Part shown: piece by piece, positions 24,331 to 32,670 of the stretch
Position numbering within the stretch: the first letter of the stretch is position 1
Layout of the letters: the number at the start of each line of letters is the position of its first letter
Source of the DNA: Streptomyces umbrinus
GTDB lineage: Bacteria > Actinomycetota > Actinomycetes > Streptomycetales > Streptomycetaceae
Direction: 5' to 3'
NCBI RefSeq assembly: GCF_030817415.1
Contig: NZ_JAUSZI010000002.1
Coordinates: 4,650,001-4,714,000 of the forward strand
DNA length: 64,000 bases
Notes under the pieces: generated by a model
What the model saw: the letters and a program-made list of their open reading frames with translations, nothing else
Database searches by the model: none
Told to the model about the DNA's origin: nothing
Program-made: the position numbers and the translations under genes

Positions 24331-26412
24331 GTGAAGATCGTCTTCCTGCTGCACAACGCCTATGCCATCGGCGGCACGGTGCGCTCGACGCTCAACCTCG
24401 CCGGTGCACTGGCCGCGCGGCACGAGGTGGAGATCGTCTCGGTCTTCCGCAGCGAGGACAGACCCCTGCTCGGAGTGAACCGCAAGGTCCGTCTCGTCCC
24501 GCTCGTCGACGAGCGCCCCGGCGCGCCGACGTACGACGGGAAGAACCCACTCATGACGCGCCCGTCCACGGTCGTACCTCCCGCCGAGGTCCTCGCCCAC
24601 CGCTACACCGAGCTCACCGACGAGCGGCTGCGCGGCTTCCTCGACGAGACGGACGCGGACGTCGTCGTCGCCACCCGCCCGGCACTGGTGGTCTTCCTGG
24701 CCCGGCACGGCTCACGCCGCTATCTGCGCGTCGGGCAGGAGCACCTGTCGTACGACAACCACGTCCCGGACGTACGCACCGCGCAGAACGAGGCCTTCCG
24801 GCACCTGGACGCCTTCGTCACCGTCTCCGCGCAGGACGCGGCCGACCACCGCGACCGTCTGCCCGGGCTGCGGACGCGGATCACCGACATCCCGAACGCC
24901 GCGCCCCGGCCGAAGGCCGAGCGCTCCGACGTACAGGCCCCGTTGGTCGTCGCCGCGGGCCGGCTGATGCCGGTCAAGCGCTACGACCTGCTGATCGAGG
25001 CCTTCGCCCGGGTCGTCGCCGTACGCCCGGAGTGGCGGCTGCGGATCTACGGCCAGGGCCCCGAGCGCGCGGCCCTGCGCGCCGCCGTGGACGCCCACCG
25101 CCTCAACGACCACGTCTTCCTCATGGGACCCCATCCGAAGATGGAGACGGAGTGGGCCAAGGCCTCCGTCGCCGCCGTGAGTTCGGACTGGGAGTCCTTC
25201 GGCATGACGATCCTGGAGGCCATGCACGCCGGCGTCCCGGTGGTGGCCACCGACTGTCCGCACGGTCCCGGCGAGATCATCACCGACGGCTCCGACGGAC
25301 TGCTCGTACCGCCGGGAGACGCCGACGCCTTCGCGGCGGGCCTGCTGAAGCTGATCGAGGACGCGGACCAGCGCCGGGTCATGGGCGAGGCCGCCAGGGA
25401 GACCGTCCAGCGGTTCGCTCCCCGCCTGATCGCGGATCAGTACGAGCGGCTGTTCGGCGAACTGCGCGAGGCCCGGACCTCGACGGCGACGAAGGTCACG
25501 CGCCGGGTGCGCCGCGCGCTCGGGGCGCTGCTGCCCCAGAGCTCACGCCCCCGCCCCGAGGAGGCGCCCCCGGCCGCCCCACCGGCCGCGGACGACCGGC
25601 CTCGCGCCCTGCGCCCGAAGGCCGGCTGCACGACCGACTCCACCGGCGGCGTACGGATCACTGTGAACGCGTCGGGCGTGTCCGGCGAGAGCCTCACCCT
25701 GGTCCTGCGTCACCGGCACGGAGACGACGAGGAACGCGTCCCGCTGGATCCCCCGACGGGCCCGAAGTCGCCCTGGACCACGGAGCTGGCCCACCCCCGA
25801 CTGGCCCTGGCGGAAGGCCGTTGGGACCTGCATGTCGAACGCGCGGAGGACGGCGCACGCCGTCGCCTCAAGGCAGGACTGGTCGAGCAGCGCGGCCTGC
25901 TGACGGCGAGACCCACGCCGTCCACCCCGGGCAGGGCCTTCGCCTGGTGGATCCCCTACGCGACCAAGGACGGCTACCTGGCCCTGCGGACCTTCCGCCG
26001 CCCGGCCCACGCGGAAGCCACCGCCCTGCGCACCGACGACGACTCACTGTCCGTGGAAGGCACGCTCCACGGGGCGGTCCTGGGCGAGGACGCGGTCCTG
26101 CTCGGCGTCTCCCGCGACGGCGAGGCCCACAACTTCACCACACCCGCGAGACCCACCGGGGAAAGGACGTTCCGGGCCCGCATCACGACGCTGCCCCGCC
26201 CCAGCGAGGCGGACAAGCCCCTGTGGGACCTCTTCCTGCGCCCCTCCGAAGCCGCCGCCCCCGTCCGAGTGGGCCGCGTCACCGACGACATCGTCGACCG
26301 CAAGCCCACAGAGAAACACCCGGGCACAACGCTGACCACCCCAACAGGCAAGTCAGTGCAGGCCCACTACTTCTTCACCGTCACCAACGACGTGGCAATC
26401 AGCGCCCTGTAA
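24331..26412 (+). CDS. glycosyltransferase family 4 protein with extra C-terminal region
   Basis: 693 aa. Residues 1-380 form a GT4 (GT-B fold) enzyme: VFLLHNAYAIGGTVRSTLNL, acceptor-domain DVVVATRPALVVF, donor site VVAAGRLMPVKRYDLLIEAFA, and SVAAVSSDWESFGMTILEAM carrying the E-x7-E motif (SFGMTILEAMHAGVPVVA). After a Pro-rich linker (SRPRPEEAPPAAPPAA) come about 270 residues resembling two beta-sandwich repeats, which I do not recognise. The start is GTG 24331 with AGGGAG. It probably adds a sugar to a cell-surface polymer. Confidence 0.85.
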   Translation: MKIVFLLHNAYAIGGTVRSTLNLAGALAARHEVEIVSVFRSEDRPLLGVNRKVRLVPLVDERPGAPTYDGKNPLMTRPSTVVPPAEVLAHRYTELTDERLRGFLDETDADVVVATRPALVVFLARHGSRRYLRVGQEHLSYDNHVPDVRTAQNEAFRHLDAFVTVSAQDAADHRDRLPGLRTRITDIPNAAPRPKAERSDVQAPLVVAAGRLMPVKRYDLLIEAFARVVAVRPEWRLRIYGQGPERAALRAAVDAHRLNDHVFLMGPHPKMETEWAKASVAAVSSDWESFGMTILEAMHAGVPVVATDCPHGPGEIITDGSDGLLVPPGDADAFAAGLLKLIEDADQRRVMGEAARETVQRFAPRLIADQYERLFGELREARTSTATKVTRRVRRALGALLPQSSRPRPEEAPPAAPPAADDRPRALRPKAGCTTDSTGGVRITVNASGVSGESLTLVLRHRHGDDEERVPLDPPTGPKSPWTTELAHPRLALAEGRWDLHVERAEDGARRRLKAGLVEQRGLLTARPTPSTPGRAFAWWIPYATKDGYLALRTFRRPAHAEATALRTDDDSLSVEGTLHGAVLGEDAVLLGVSRDGEAHNFTTPARPTGERTFRARITTLPRPSEADKPLWDLFLRPSEAAAPVRVGRVTDDIVDRKPTEKHPGTTLTTPTGKSVQAHYFFTVTNDVAISAL

Positions 26413-26507
26413 GGGGCGCGGGGCTGTGACATTGTGCGGCTCCGCCGCGCGGGCGCGACAAGCCACATCCGCCCCGCGGCCGCCAGCCGACATCCCCCGC
26501 CGAGCTG

Positions 26508-28085
26508 TCAGGCGGACCGACGCCCGCCTCCCTGACCTCCACGCGCACGCGAAGAACCCGCACCACCACGCCCCCGCGAACCCCCACCGGTACCGGCGCC
26601 GGACCGCGACCCGGCGGGCGCCCCACGCCCGCCCCCACCCCGCCGAGCCCGCGGCTGCGACTTCGGCTGAGCCTGCGCGGCAACCGGCTCCGGCACAGGA
26701 ATGACGACAGGAACCCCGGACGGCTCCCGAGCCCCCGTGATCCGTACGAGCTCCTCGTCGCTCGACTTGATCCGAGCCGTCCGCGGACTGATCCCGGCAT
26801 CGGCCATCAGCCGGGTCATCTCCCGCTTCTGCTCGGGAAGGACGAGCGTGACGACGCTCCCGGACTCCCCCGCGCGAGCGGTACGCCCGCCCCGGTGGAG
26901 ATAGTCCTTGTGGTCGACCGGCGGATCGACGTTCACGACGAGGTCGAGATCGTCGACGTGAATCCCGCGAGCGGCGACGTTCGTGGCGACGAGCGCGGTC
27001 ACGAGACCGGTCTTGAACTGGTCGAGCGTCCGGTTCCGCTGCGGCTGCGACCGCCCGCCGTGCAGCGCGGAGGCCCGCACACCACTCGCCAGCAACCGCT
27101 TGGCGAAGCGGTCGGCGGCGCGCTTGGTGTCGACGAACAGAATCACGCGCCCGTCACGCGCGGCGATCCGCATGGCGACGGCCTTCTTGTCGGTCTCGTC
27201 GGCCACGTGCAGCACATGGTGCTCCATCGTCGTCACCGCGCCCGCGGAGGGGTCGACGGAGTGCACGACGGGGTCCGTGAGGAACATCCGTACGAGCTTG
27301 TCGATGTTCTTGTCCAGGGTCGCCGAGAACAGCATGCGCTGCCCGTCCGGCTCGACCTGGTTGAGGAGCGCCGTGACCTGGGGCATGAAGCCCATGTCGG
27401 CCATCTGGTCGGCCTCGTCGAGGACGGTGATCCCCACCCGCTCGAGGGTGCAGTCACCGCGGTCTATCAGGTCCTTGAGCCGCCCGGGCGTGGCCACGAG
27501 CACCTCGGCGCCGCGCCTCAGCAGACCGGACTGCTTGCCGATGGAGAGCCCGCCGACGACGGTCGCGAGCCGCAGGTTCACGGCCGTGGCGTACGGCGTG
27601 AGCGCGTCGGTGACCTGCTGCGCGAGCTCTCGCGTGGGCACGAGGACGAGCGCGAGCGGCGCCTTGGGCTCGGCACGCCGGCCGGCCGTGCGGGCGAGCA
27701 GCGCGAGGCCGAAGGCGAGGGTCTTGCCCGAGCCGGTGCGGCCCCGGCCGAGTATGTCGCGCCCGGCGAGGGAGTTGGGGAGCGTCGCGCCCTGGATCGG
27801 GAACGGCTCGATGACCCCCTGGGCGGTGAGGGTCTTGGTCAGTGCGGCCGGCATGTCCAGCGCGTCGAAGGACTCGACGGCGGGCAGCGCGGGCGTCAGC
27901 GTCTGCGGCAGGGTGAACTCCCGCGGCGCCGTCGACTGCTGGGACGGCTTCTTGCGTACGTTCCTTGCGCCGCCGTTGGCGGAAGCCGCAGGGGCTCCGC
28001 CGCGTGTGCCACGAGAGCCACGGGAACCCCGGGAATTCGCCGGGCGTTTGCCGGCGGGTCGTTCAGGACGTTCGGATCGAGTCAT
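26508..28085 (-). CDS. DEAD/DEAH-box RNA helicase
   Basis: 525 aa. Helicase core motifs in order: Q motif region PFPIQGATLP, motif I GRGRTGSGKT, Ia PTRELAQQ, II VLDEADQMADMGF, III FSATLD, IV region VILFVDTKRAADRF, V TNVAARGIHVDDLDLV and VI HRGGRTARAGESG. The N-terminus and the last 80 residues are Arg/Gly-rich (RARRGGGGRGAPAG), the RNA-binding tail common in cold-shock helicases. It lies just downstream of a CspA-type gene on the same strand, separated by a strong terminator, consistent with a joint role in RNA unwinding at low temperature. Confidence 0.93.
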   Translation of the reverse strand: MTRSERPERPAGKRPANSRGSRGSRGTRGGAPAASANGGARNVRKKPSQQSTAPREFTLPQTLTPALPAVESFDALDMPAALTKTLTAQGVIEPFPIQGATLPNSLAGRDILGRGRTGSGKTLAFGLALLARTAGRRAEPKAPLALVLVPTRELAQQVTDALTPYATAVNLRLATVVGGLSIGKQSGLLRRGAEVLVATPGRLKDLIDRGDCTLERVGITVLDEADQMADMGFMPQVTALLNQVEPDGQRMLFSATLDKNIDKLVRMFLTDPVVHSVDPSAGAVTTMEHHVLHVADETDKKAVAMRIAARDGRVILFVDTKRAADRFAKRLLASGVRASALHGGRSQPQRNRTLDQFKTGLVTALVATNVAARGIHVDDLDLVVNVDPPVDHKDYLHRGGRTARAGESGSVVTLVLPEQKREMTRLMADAGISPRTARIKSSDEELVRITGAREPSGVPVVIPVPEPVAAQAQPKSQPRARRGGGGRGAPAGSRSGAGTGGGSRGRGGAGSSRARGGQGGGRRSA

Positions 28086-28151
28086 GCTGGATCTGGAATT
28101 CCTTCCTGGGCCTCACGGTTTTCCCGTGCTCAGGGACACACGGACAGCACA

Positions 28152-28187
28152 AGCCGGGGCCCGCACCCGAAGGTGCGGGCCCCGGCT
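28152..28187 (-). terminator. strong terminator between cspA-like gene and helicase
   Basis: A perfect 16-bp stem (28152-28167 with 28172-28187) has a CGAA tetraloop. It should end most cspA-like transcripts, with any read-through reaching the helicase. Confidence 0.8.
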
Positions 28188-28208
28188 CGCGTGATGCGCG
28201 TCCCGGAA

Positions 28209-28412
28209 TTAGGCGGGGACGATGTTCTCCGCCTGCGGGCCCTTCTGACCCTGCGTGACGTCGAAGGAGACCTTCTGGCCCTCCTGCAGCTCACGGAAGC
28301 CCGAGGTGGCGATGTTCGAGTAGTGGGCGAAGACGTCGGCGCCGCCGCCGTCCTGCTCGATGAAGCCGAAGCCCTTTTCCGCGTTGAACCACTTCACGGT
28401 GCCAGTAGCCAT
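28209..28412 (-). CDS. cold-shock protein, CspA family
   Basis: 67-aa single OB-fold domain. RNP1 is KGFGFIEQ and RNP2 is DVFAHYSNI; it begins [12 protein letters not shown] and ends PQAENIVPA, the standard Streptomyces Csp length. It acts as an RNA chaperone in the cytoplasm. ATG 28412 follows GGAGAAA. The 5' region to about 28530 is A/T-rich for this genome and contains a hairpin followed by a U-rich tract, so mRNA-level control is possible. Confidence 0.95.
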   Translation of the reverse strand: MATGTVKWFNAEKGFGFIEQDGGGADVFAHYSNIATSGFRELQEGQKVSFDVTQGQKGPQAENIVPA

Positions 28413-28540
28413 GTCATTTCTCCAAGATAGGTGGCTCCCATCCGGAAATGACCGGAAAAACAAAACGCGCCTGAGAGAGGATTCCTTTCAGGCGCACAAA
28501 GTTAATGGGTACCAAAAACGTTTCGTTAGGAACTCTAGCA
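28413..28540 (-). promoter_or_regulatory. cspA-like 5' UTR with terminator-like hairpin
   Basis: On the minus strand GCGCCTGA (28495-28488) pairs with TCAGGCGC (28474-28467), followed immediately by GTTTTGTTTTT. A smaller TCCGG/CCGGA stem comes next (28441-28456). TAGAGT near 28538-28543 is a plausible -10, giving a leader of about 120 nt. The hairpin and T-tract lie before the start codon, as in an attenuator or cold-responsive leader. Confidence 0.5.
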
Positions 28541-28548
28541 CAGTTTTC

Positions 28549-28582
28549 GGTGGGGGCGTCGCGACGCCCCGGCGCCCCCACC
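28549..28582 (-). terminator. palindromic terminator after hutH
   Basis: A perfect 18-bp palindrome at 28553-28570 (GGGGCGTC joined to its complement) lies within longer GGTGGGGGCG/CGCCCCCACC arms. It is located 30 bp after the hutH stop. Confidence 0.6.
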
Positions 28583-28611
28583 TCGCACATCTGAAGGAAC
28601 CCCGGAAATCC

Positions 28612-30156
28612 TTACGCCAGTGGGCCCGTTACGGGTTCCACGGCCTCGACCAGATGGCCGCCGCGCACGAACGCGTCCGCGGCCGCCAGGTCCGGCGAGA
28701 GGAAGCGGTCGGGCCCCGGGCCCGCGACACCGGCGGCGCGGGCGGCGGAGATCGCGGCCTGCGAGGCGGGGGCGGGGGTGAGCCCGGTGCGCAGTTCGAT
28801 GGCGCGCGTGGCGGCGTACAGCTCGATGGCGACGATCCGGGTCAGGTTGTCGACGGCCGTACGGAGCTTGCGGGCGGCCGACCAGCCCATCGAGACGTGG
28901 TCCTCCTGCATGGCGGAGGACGGGATGGAGTCGGCGGAGGCCGGGACGGCGAGCCGCTTCATCTCGCTGACCAGGGCGGCCTGCGTGTACTGGGCGATCA
29001 TCAGGCCGGAGTCGACGCCGGCGTCGTCCGCGAGGAACGGCGGCAGGCCGTGCGAGCGGTTCTTGTCGAGGAGCCGGTCCGTGCGGCGCTCGGTGATCGA
29101 GCCGAGGTCGGCGGCGGCGATGGCGAGGAAGTCCAGGACGTACGCCACCGGGGCACCGTGGAAGTTGCCGTTCGACTCGACGCGGCCGTCGGGCAGGACG
29201 ACGGGGTTGTCGACGGCGGCGGCGAGTTCACGGTCGGCGACCAGCCGGGCGTGGGTCATGGTGTCGCGGCCGGCGCCCGCGACCTGCGGGGCGCAGCGCA
29301 CGGAGTAGGCGTCCTGGACGCGGGGGGCGTCGTCCTGGTGGTGGCCGGTCAGCTCCGAACCCTTCAGCACGGCCAGCATGTTGGCGGCGCTGGCGCCCTG
29401 GCCCGGGTGGGGGCGGATGGCGTGCAGTTCGGGGGCGAGGACCCGGTCCGTGCCGAGGAGGGCTTCGAGGGAGAGGGCCGCGGTGATGTCGGCGGACTTG
29501 TAGAGGGTGTCGAGGTCGGCGAGGGCCATGACCAGCATGCCGAGCATGCCGTCGGTGCCGTTGAGGAGGGCCAGGCCCTCCTTCTCGCGCAGTTCGACGG
29601 GCTCGATGCCGTGGGCGGCGAGGAGTTCACCGGCGGGGCGAATCGTTCCGTCCGGGCCCTTTGCCTCTCCCTCGCCCATGAGCGTCAGGGCGCAGTGGGA
29701 GAGCGGCGCGAGGTCGCCGGAGCAGCCGAGGGAGCCGAACTCGTGGACGACCGGGGTGATACCGGCGTTCAGGATGTCGGCCATGGTCTGCGCGACGGAC
29801 GGGCGGACGCCGGTCCGGCCAGAGCAGACGGTCTTGAGCCGCAGGAACATCAGGGCGCGGACGACCTCGCGTTCGACGTGCGGGCCCATACCGGCGGCGT
29901 GCGACCGCACGATGTTGCGCTGCAGCTGGGCGCGCAGTTCCGGGCTGATGTGCCGGGTCGCGAGGGCTCCGAAGCCGGTGGAGACCCCGTACACGGGCTC
30001 CGGCTTGGCCGCCAGCGCGTCCACGATCTCGCGGGCCGCGGCCAGCGCGGACACCGCCTCGTCGGAGAGCTCGACCCGGGCGCCGCCGCGCGCCACGGCG
30101 AGAACGTCGGACGCGGTGACACCCGTCGTCCCCACCACCACAGTGTGCATATCCAT
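28612..30156 (-). CDS. hutH: histidine ammonia-lyase
   Basis: 514-aa first enzyme of histidine degradation: L-histidine to urocanate plus ammonia. The MIO-forming loop is GSLGCSGDLAPLSH, with Cys145-Ser146-Gly147 where many family members have Ala-Ser-Gly. Other signatures: YGVSTGFGALATR near residue 56, NGTDGMLG, and HHQDDAPRVQDAYSVRC. No other hut genes are adjacent, as is usual in Streptomyces. ATG 30156 and ATG 30150 (MDM) are both possible; neither has a strong ribosome site. The longer upstream frame is a shadow of the neighbouring gene. Confidence 0.96.
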   Translation of the reverse strand: MDMHTVVVGTTGVTASDVLAVARGGARVELSDEAVSALAAAREIVDALAAKPEPVYGVSTGFGALATRHISPELRAQLQRNIVRSHAAGMGPHVEREVVRALMFLRLKTVCSGRTGVRPSVAQTMADILNAGITPVVHEFGSLGCSGDLAPLSHCALTLMGEGEAKGPDGTIRPAGELLAAHGIEPVELREKEGLALLNGTDGMLGMLVMALADLDTLYKSADITAALSLEALLGTDRVLAPELHAIRPHPGQGASAANMLAVLKGSELTGHHQDDAPRVQDAYSVRCAPQVAGAGRDTMTHARLVADRELAAAVDNPVVLPDGRVESNGNFHGAPVAYVLDFLAIAAADLGSITERRTDRLLDKNRSHGLPPFLADDAGVDSGLMIAQYTQAALVSEMKRLAVPASADSIPSSAMQEDHVSMGWSAARKLRTAVDNLTRIVAIELYAATRAIELRTGLTPAPASQAAISAARAAGVAGPGPDRFLSPDLAAADAFVRGGHLVEAVEPVTGPLA

Positions 30157-30266
30157 ATTCAGGAGCGTACGCAGTGAATGCCTTGGTGTCACTAGTGGGT
30201 GGCGGGTTGGGTCCTTACACACAGGACCCCGCAGGACCCCACAGGGACGGACGGGCGGGGGCGACC

Positions 30267-31412
30267 CTACCGACGGCCGCGGAACCGCCGGCGTTCGGCC
30301 GCCGCGGGCGGAGGCGCGTCGGCGAGGCGGACAACCGGATCGTCCGGCCCCTCGCGGCCCGCGACGACGGGTTTCGCGGAGCGGATGGCCTTGGCGCGGT
30401 ACTGGGCCGCGTCGGCGAGGCGGAAGAGCCGCCGGGCGGAGCGGACGGGCCCGAGCGGGTCCTCGGTCGACGCGACCCCGCACGCCACACCCTCCCCGAG
30501 CTCCAACTCGGCGGCGCGGCGGCACAGTTCGTCGGCGACGCGTACGACCTCGTCGGCGGCCGGACCCACGGCCAGCAGGCAGAACTCGTCGCCGCCGAGG
30601 CGGGCGGCGAGGGTGCCGGGCAGCATCGCGCCGCACAGCGAGAGGACGGACCCGAAGCGCTCCAGGAGCCGGTCGCCGACGGCGTGGCCCCGGGTGTCGT
30701 TGACGCGTTTGAGGCCGTTGAGGTCGCACACGACGAGGCTCACGACCACGCCTTCCGCTCGGTGGCGTTCGATGGCCTCGTCCAGGCGCATGTCCACGGC
30801 ACGGCGGTTCGCGAGGCCGGTGAGGGCGTCCGTGAAGGCGAGGCGGCGGGCCTCCTCCAGGCGTTCGGTCTGCGCGATCCCGGCGGCGACCACGGAGGCG
30901 AGGACGGTCGCGAAGTCGGCGTCGGCGCGGTCGAAGACGGGGGCTCCGGCCGGGCGGGCGACGTACAACTCGCCCCAGGCGCGCCCGTGCATGACGATCG
31001 GTGCCACGACACAGCACCCGCGGCCGCGTCTGCGCAGGGCGGCGACGCGCTGATGGCAGTACCCGGCGTGCCCCGTGGCGGGTCCGTCGGCCGTCTCCAC
31101 CCAGGCGTTGGGTCCGCCGCCGCCGACCCAGCGTTCGTGCAGGAACTCCGTGATCTCCGGGAACTGGTGCACGGGGTAGGCCTCGTCCTCCGGGAACTCC
31201 TCCTCGTCCCGGGCCCGCTCCCCCACGTTCGCCAGGACCCGCAGCCTCCCGAGCTCCCGCTCCCACACGGACAGCGCGGCGAAGCTCCCGCCCAGCGCCC
31301 GGCAGGCTCCGGCCGCCGCCGCGCGCCACGACTCCCGCGGGGCGTGCGCGGCGGCCATGCCCTGCGCCAGCGCCACCACGGCCCTCAACCGCACATCGTC
31401 ACCGCCCATCAC
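30267..31412 (-). CDS. GAF-GGDEF domain protein (putative diguanylate cyclase)
   Basis: 381-aa cytoplasmic signalling protein. Residues about 20-190 form a GAF-like sensor (VVAPIVMHGRAWGELYVARP). Residues about 195-350 form a GGDEF domain: AFTDALTGLANRRAVDMRL, VVCDLNGLKRVNDTRGHAVGD and an intact active-site motif RLGGDEFCLL. This predicts c-di-GMP synthesis, which governs the switch from vegetative growth to sporulation in Streptomyces. The I-site RxxD is not evident. The start is GTG 31412 or ATG 31409. It is divergent from the enoyl-CoA hydratase gene. Confidence 0.88.
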   Translation of the reverse strand: MMGGDDVRLRAVVALAQGMAAAHAPRESWRAAAAGACRALGGSFAALSVWERELGRLRVLANVGERARDEEEFPEDEAYPVHQFPEITEFLHERWVGGGGPNAWVETADGPATGHAGYCHQRVAALRRRGRGCCVVAPIVMHGRAWGELYVARPAGAPVFDRADADFATVLASVVAAGIAQTERLEEARRLAFTDALTGLANRRAVDMRLDEAIERHRAEGVVVSLVVCDLNGLKRVNDTRGHAVGDRLLERFGSVLSLCGAMLPGTLAARLGGDEFCLLAVGPAADEVVRVADELCRRAAELELGEGVACGVASTEDPLGPVRSARRLFRLADAAQYRAKAIRSAKPVVAGREGPDDPVVRLADAPPPAAAERRRFRGRR

Positions 31413-31521
31413 TCCAGGTTAGGTACGTTTGTAATGATTTGGGACATTGATGCGGCGAACAGGGGTCCGGAGCGGGACTTTCCCTCGAGGCGGGTGGCTG
31501 GAATGATCGGGGCGCAGGGAA

Positions 31522-31537
31522 GTTAACCGCCGTTAAC
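31522..31537. promoter_or_regulatory. paired GTTAAC sites in divergent promoter region
   Basis: GTTAAC-CGCC-GTTAAC, two self-complementary hexamers 4 bp apart, lies 26 bp before the enoyl-CoA hydratase start. It is A/T-rich against a G/C background, so a regulator-binding site is plausible; the protein is unknown. Confidence 0.35.
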
Positions 31538-31562
31538 GTAAACCGTGAACCGGGAGAGTCTC

Positions 31563-32375
31563 ATGTCCGAGCAAGGCGCGGAGCAGCGGTTCGGGGAGTA
31601 CGTCGTGGTGCGACGCCATACGTCGTCGCACGTCGCCGAGCTCGTCCTGGACCGGCCCAAGGCCATGAACGCCGTGTCGACGGACATGGCCCGCTCGATC
31701 GCCGCGGCGTGCGAGGCGCTGGCCACGGACCGGGACGTCCGGGCGGTCGTCCTCACCTCCACCCACGAGCGGGCCTTCTGCGTCGGCGCCGACCTCAAGG
31801 AGCGCAACTCCCTCACGGACGCCGAGCTGGTCCGTCAGCGTCCGCTGGCGCGGGCCGCGTACACCGGCGTACTCGATCTGCCGATGCCCACCGTCGCCGC
31901 CGTGCACGGGTTCGCGCTGGGCGGCGGCTTCGAGCTGGCCCTGGCCTGCGATCTGATCGTGGCGGACGGTACGGCCGTGGTGGGGCTGCCCGAGGTGTCC
32001 GTCGGGGTCATTCCCGGGGGCGGGGGTACGCAGTTGCTGCCGCGGCGGGTGGGTGCCGCGCGGGCGGCCGAGCTGATCTTCTCGGCGCGGCGGGTGGAGG
32101 CCGGGGAGGCGGCGGACCTTGGGCTGATCGACGTCCTGGTCCCCGCGGGCGAGGCGCATGCGGAGGGGCTGGCCCTTGCGGGCCGTATCGCCGTCAACTC
32201 ACCCGTCGGGCTGCGGGCCGCCAAGCGGGCGCTTCGGCTCGGGCACGGGCTCGATCTCCGCGCGGGTCTGGAGATCGAGGACGCCGCGTGGCGCTCGGTC
32301 GCCTTCTCGGGCGACCGGGCGGAGGGGGTCGCAGCCTTCAACGAGAAGCGCCGGCCGGAGTGGCCCGGGGAGTAG
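31563..32375 (+). CDS. enoyl-CoA hydratase/isomerase family protein
   Basis: 270-aa crotonase-fold enzyme, probably hydrating trans-2-enoyl-CoA in fatty acid or amino acid breakdown. Seen: LDRPKAMNAVSTDM, the oxyanion-hole segment AFCVGADLKE, HGFALGGGFELALACDLIVA, and LPEVSVGVIPGGGGTQLLPR with the catalytic-Glu region; the C-terminal FNEKRRPEW is typical. ATG 31563 follows GGGAGAG; an ATG 6 codons upstream is less well placed. Confidence 0.9.
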   Translation: MSEQGAEQRFGEYVVVRRHTSSHVAELVLDRPKAMNAVSTDMARSIAAACEALATDRDVRAVVLTSTHERAFCVGADLKERNSLTDAELVRQRPLARAAYTGVLDLPMPTVAAVHGFALGGGFELALACDLIVADGTAVVGLPEVSVGVIPGGGGTQLLPRRVGAARAAELIFSARRVEAGEAADLGLIDVLVPAGEAHAEGLALAGRIAVNSPVGLRAAKRALRLGHGLDLRAGLEIEDAAWRSVAFSGDRAEGVAAFNEKRRPEWPGE

Positions 32376-32378
32376 TTC

Positions 32379-32540
32379 TGGGGCTTCGCCCCAGGCCCCG
32401 TGGGGTGTGTTGTCGGGTGCGGGTGCGTTGTGGCTGATCGCGCAGTTCCCCGCGCCCCTTTTTAGGGGCGCGGGGAACTGCGCAGTCTTTTGGGGGTTCG
32501 GGGGCGAAGCCCCTGAGTAAGTGACGGGATTGGGTAGGGG
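32379..32540. repeat. intergenic repeats: family A inverted pair and flanking hairpins
   Basis: After a CTGGGGC-TTC-GCCCCAG hairpin (about 32379-32396), two family-A cores lie head to head with perfect 20-bp arms (32440-32459 with 32464-32483) around a TTTT loop. A GGGG-cgaa-CCCC element follows. This should form a very stable terminator. Nothing coding is seen in 32376-32670. Confidence 0.75.
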
Positions 32541-32670
32541 CGGCGGGGCGGAAGAAACCCCGTTCGGGTGATGGCGCACCCGGCTCACCCCCAACCACCC
32601 CAGCACGCGCATAACCTGCGCACCGCGACAGCGCGCCGGGGGGCGCCCTCGCGTCGGGGAGGGGAACTGC

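Noticed and set aside
28612-31329. 905-aa extension of hutH
   Set aside because: The extra 390 residues are Arg/Pro-rich and overlap the GGDEF gene in another frame.
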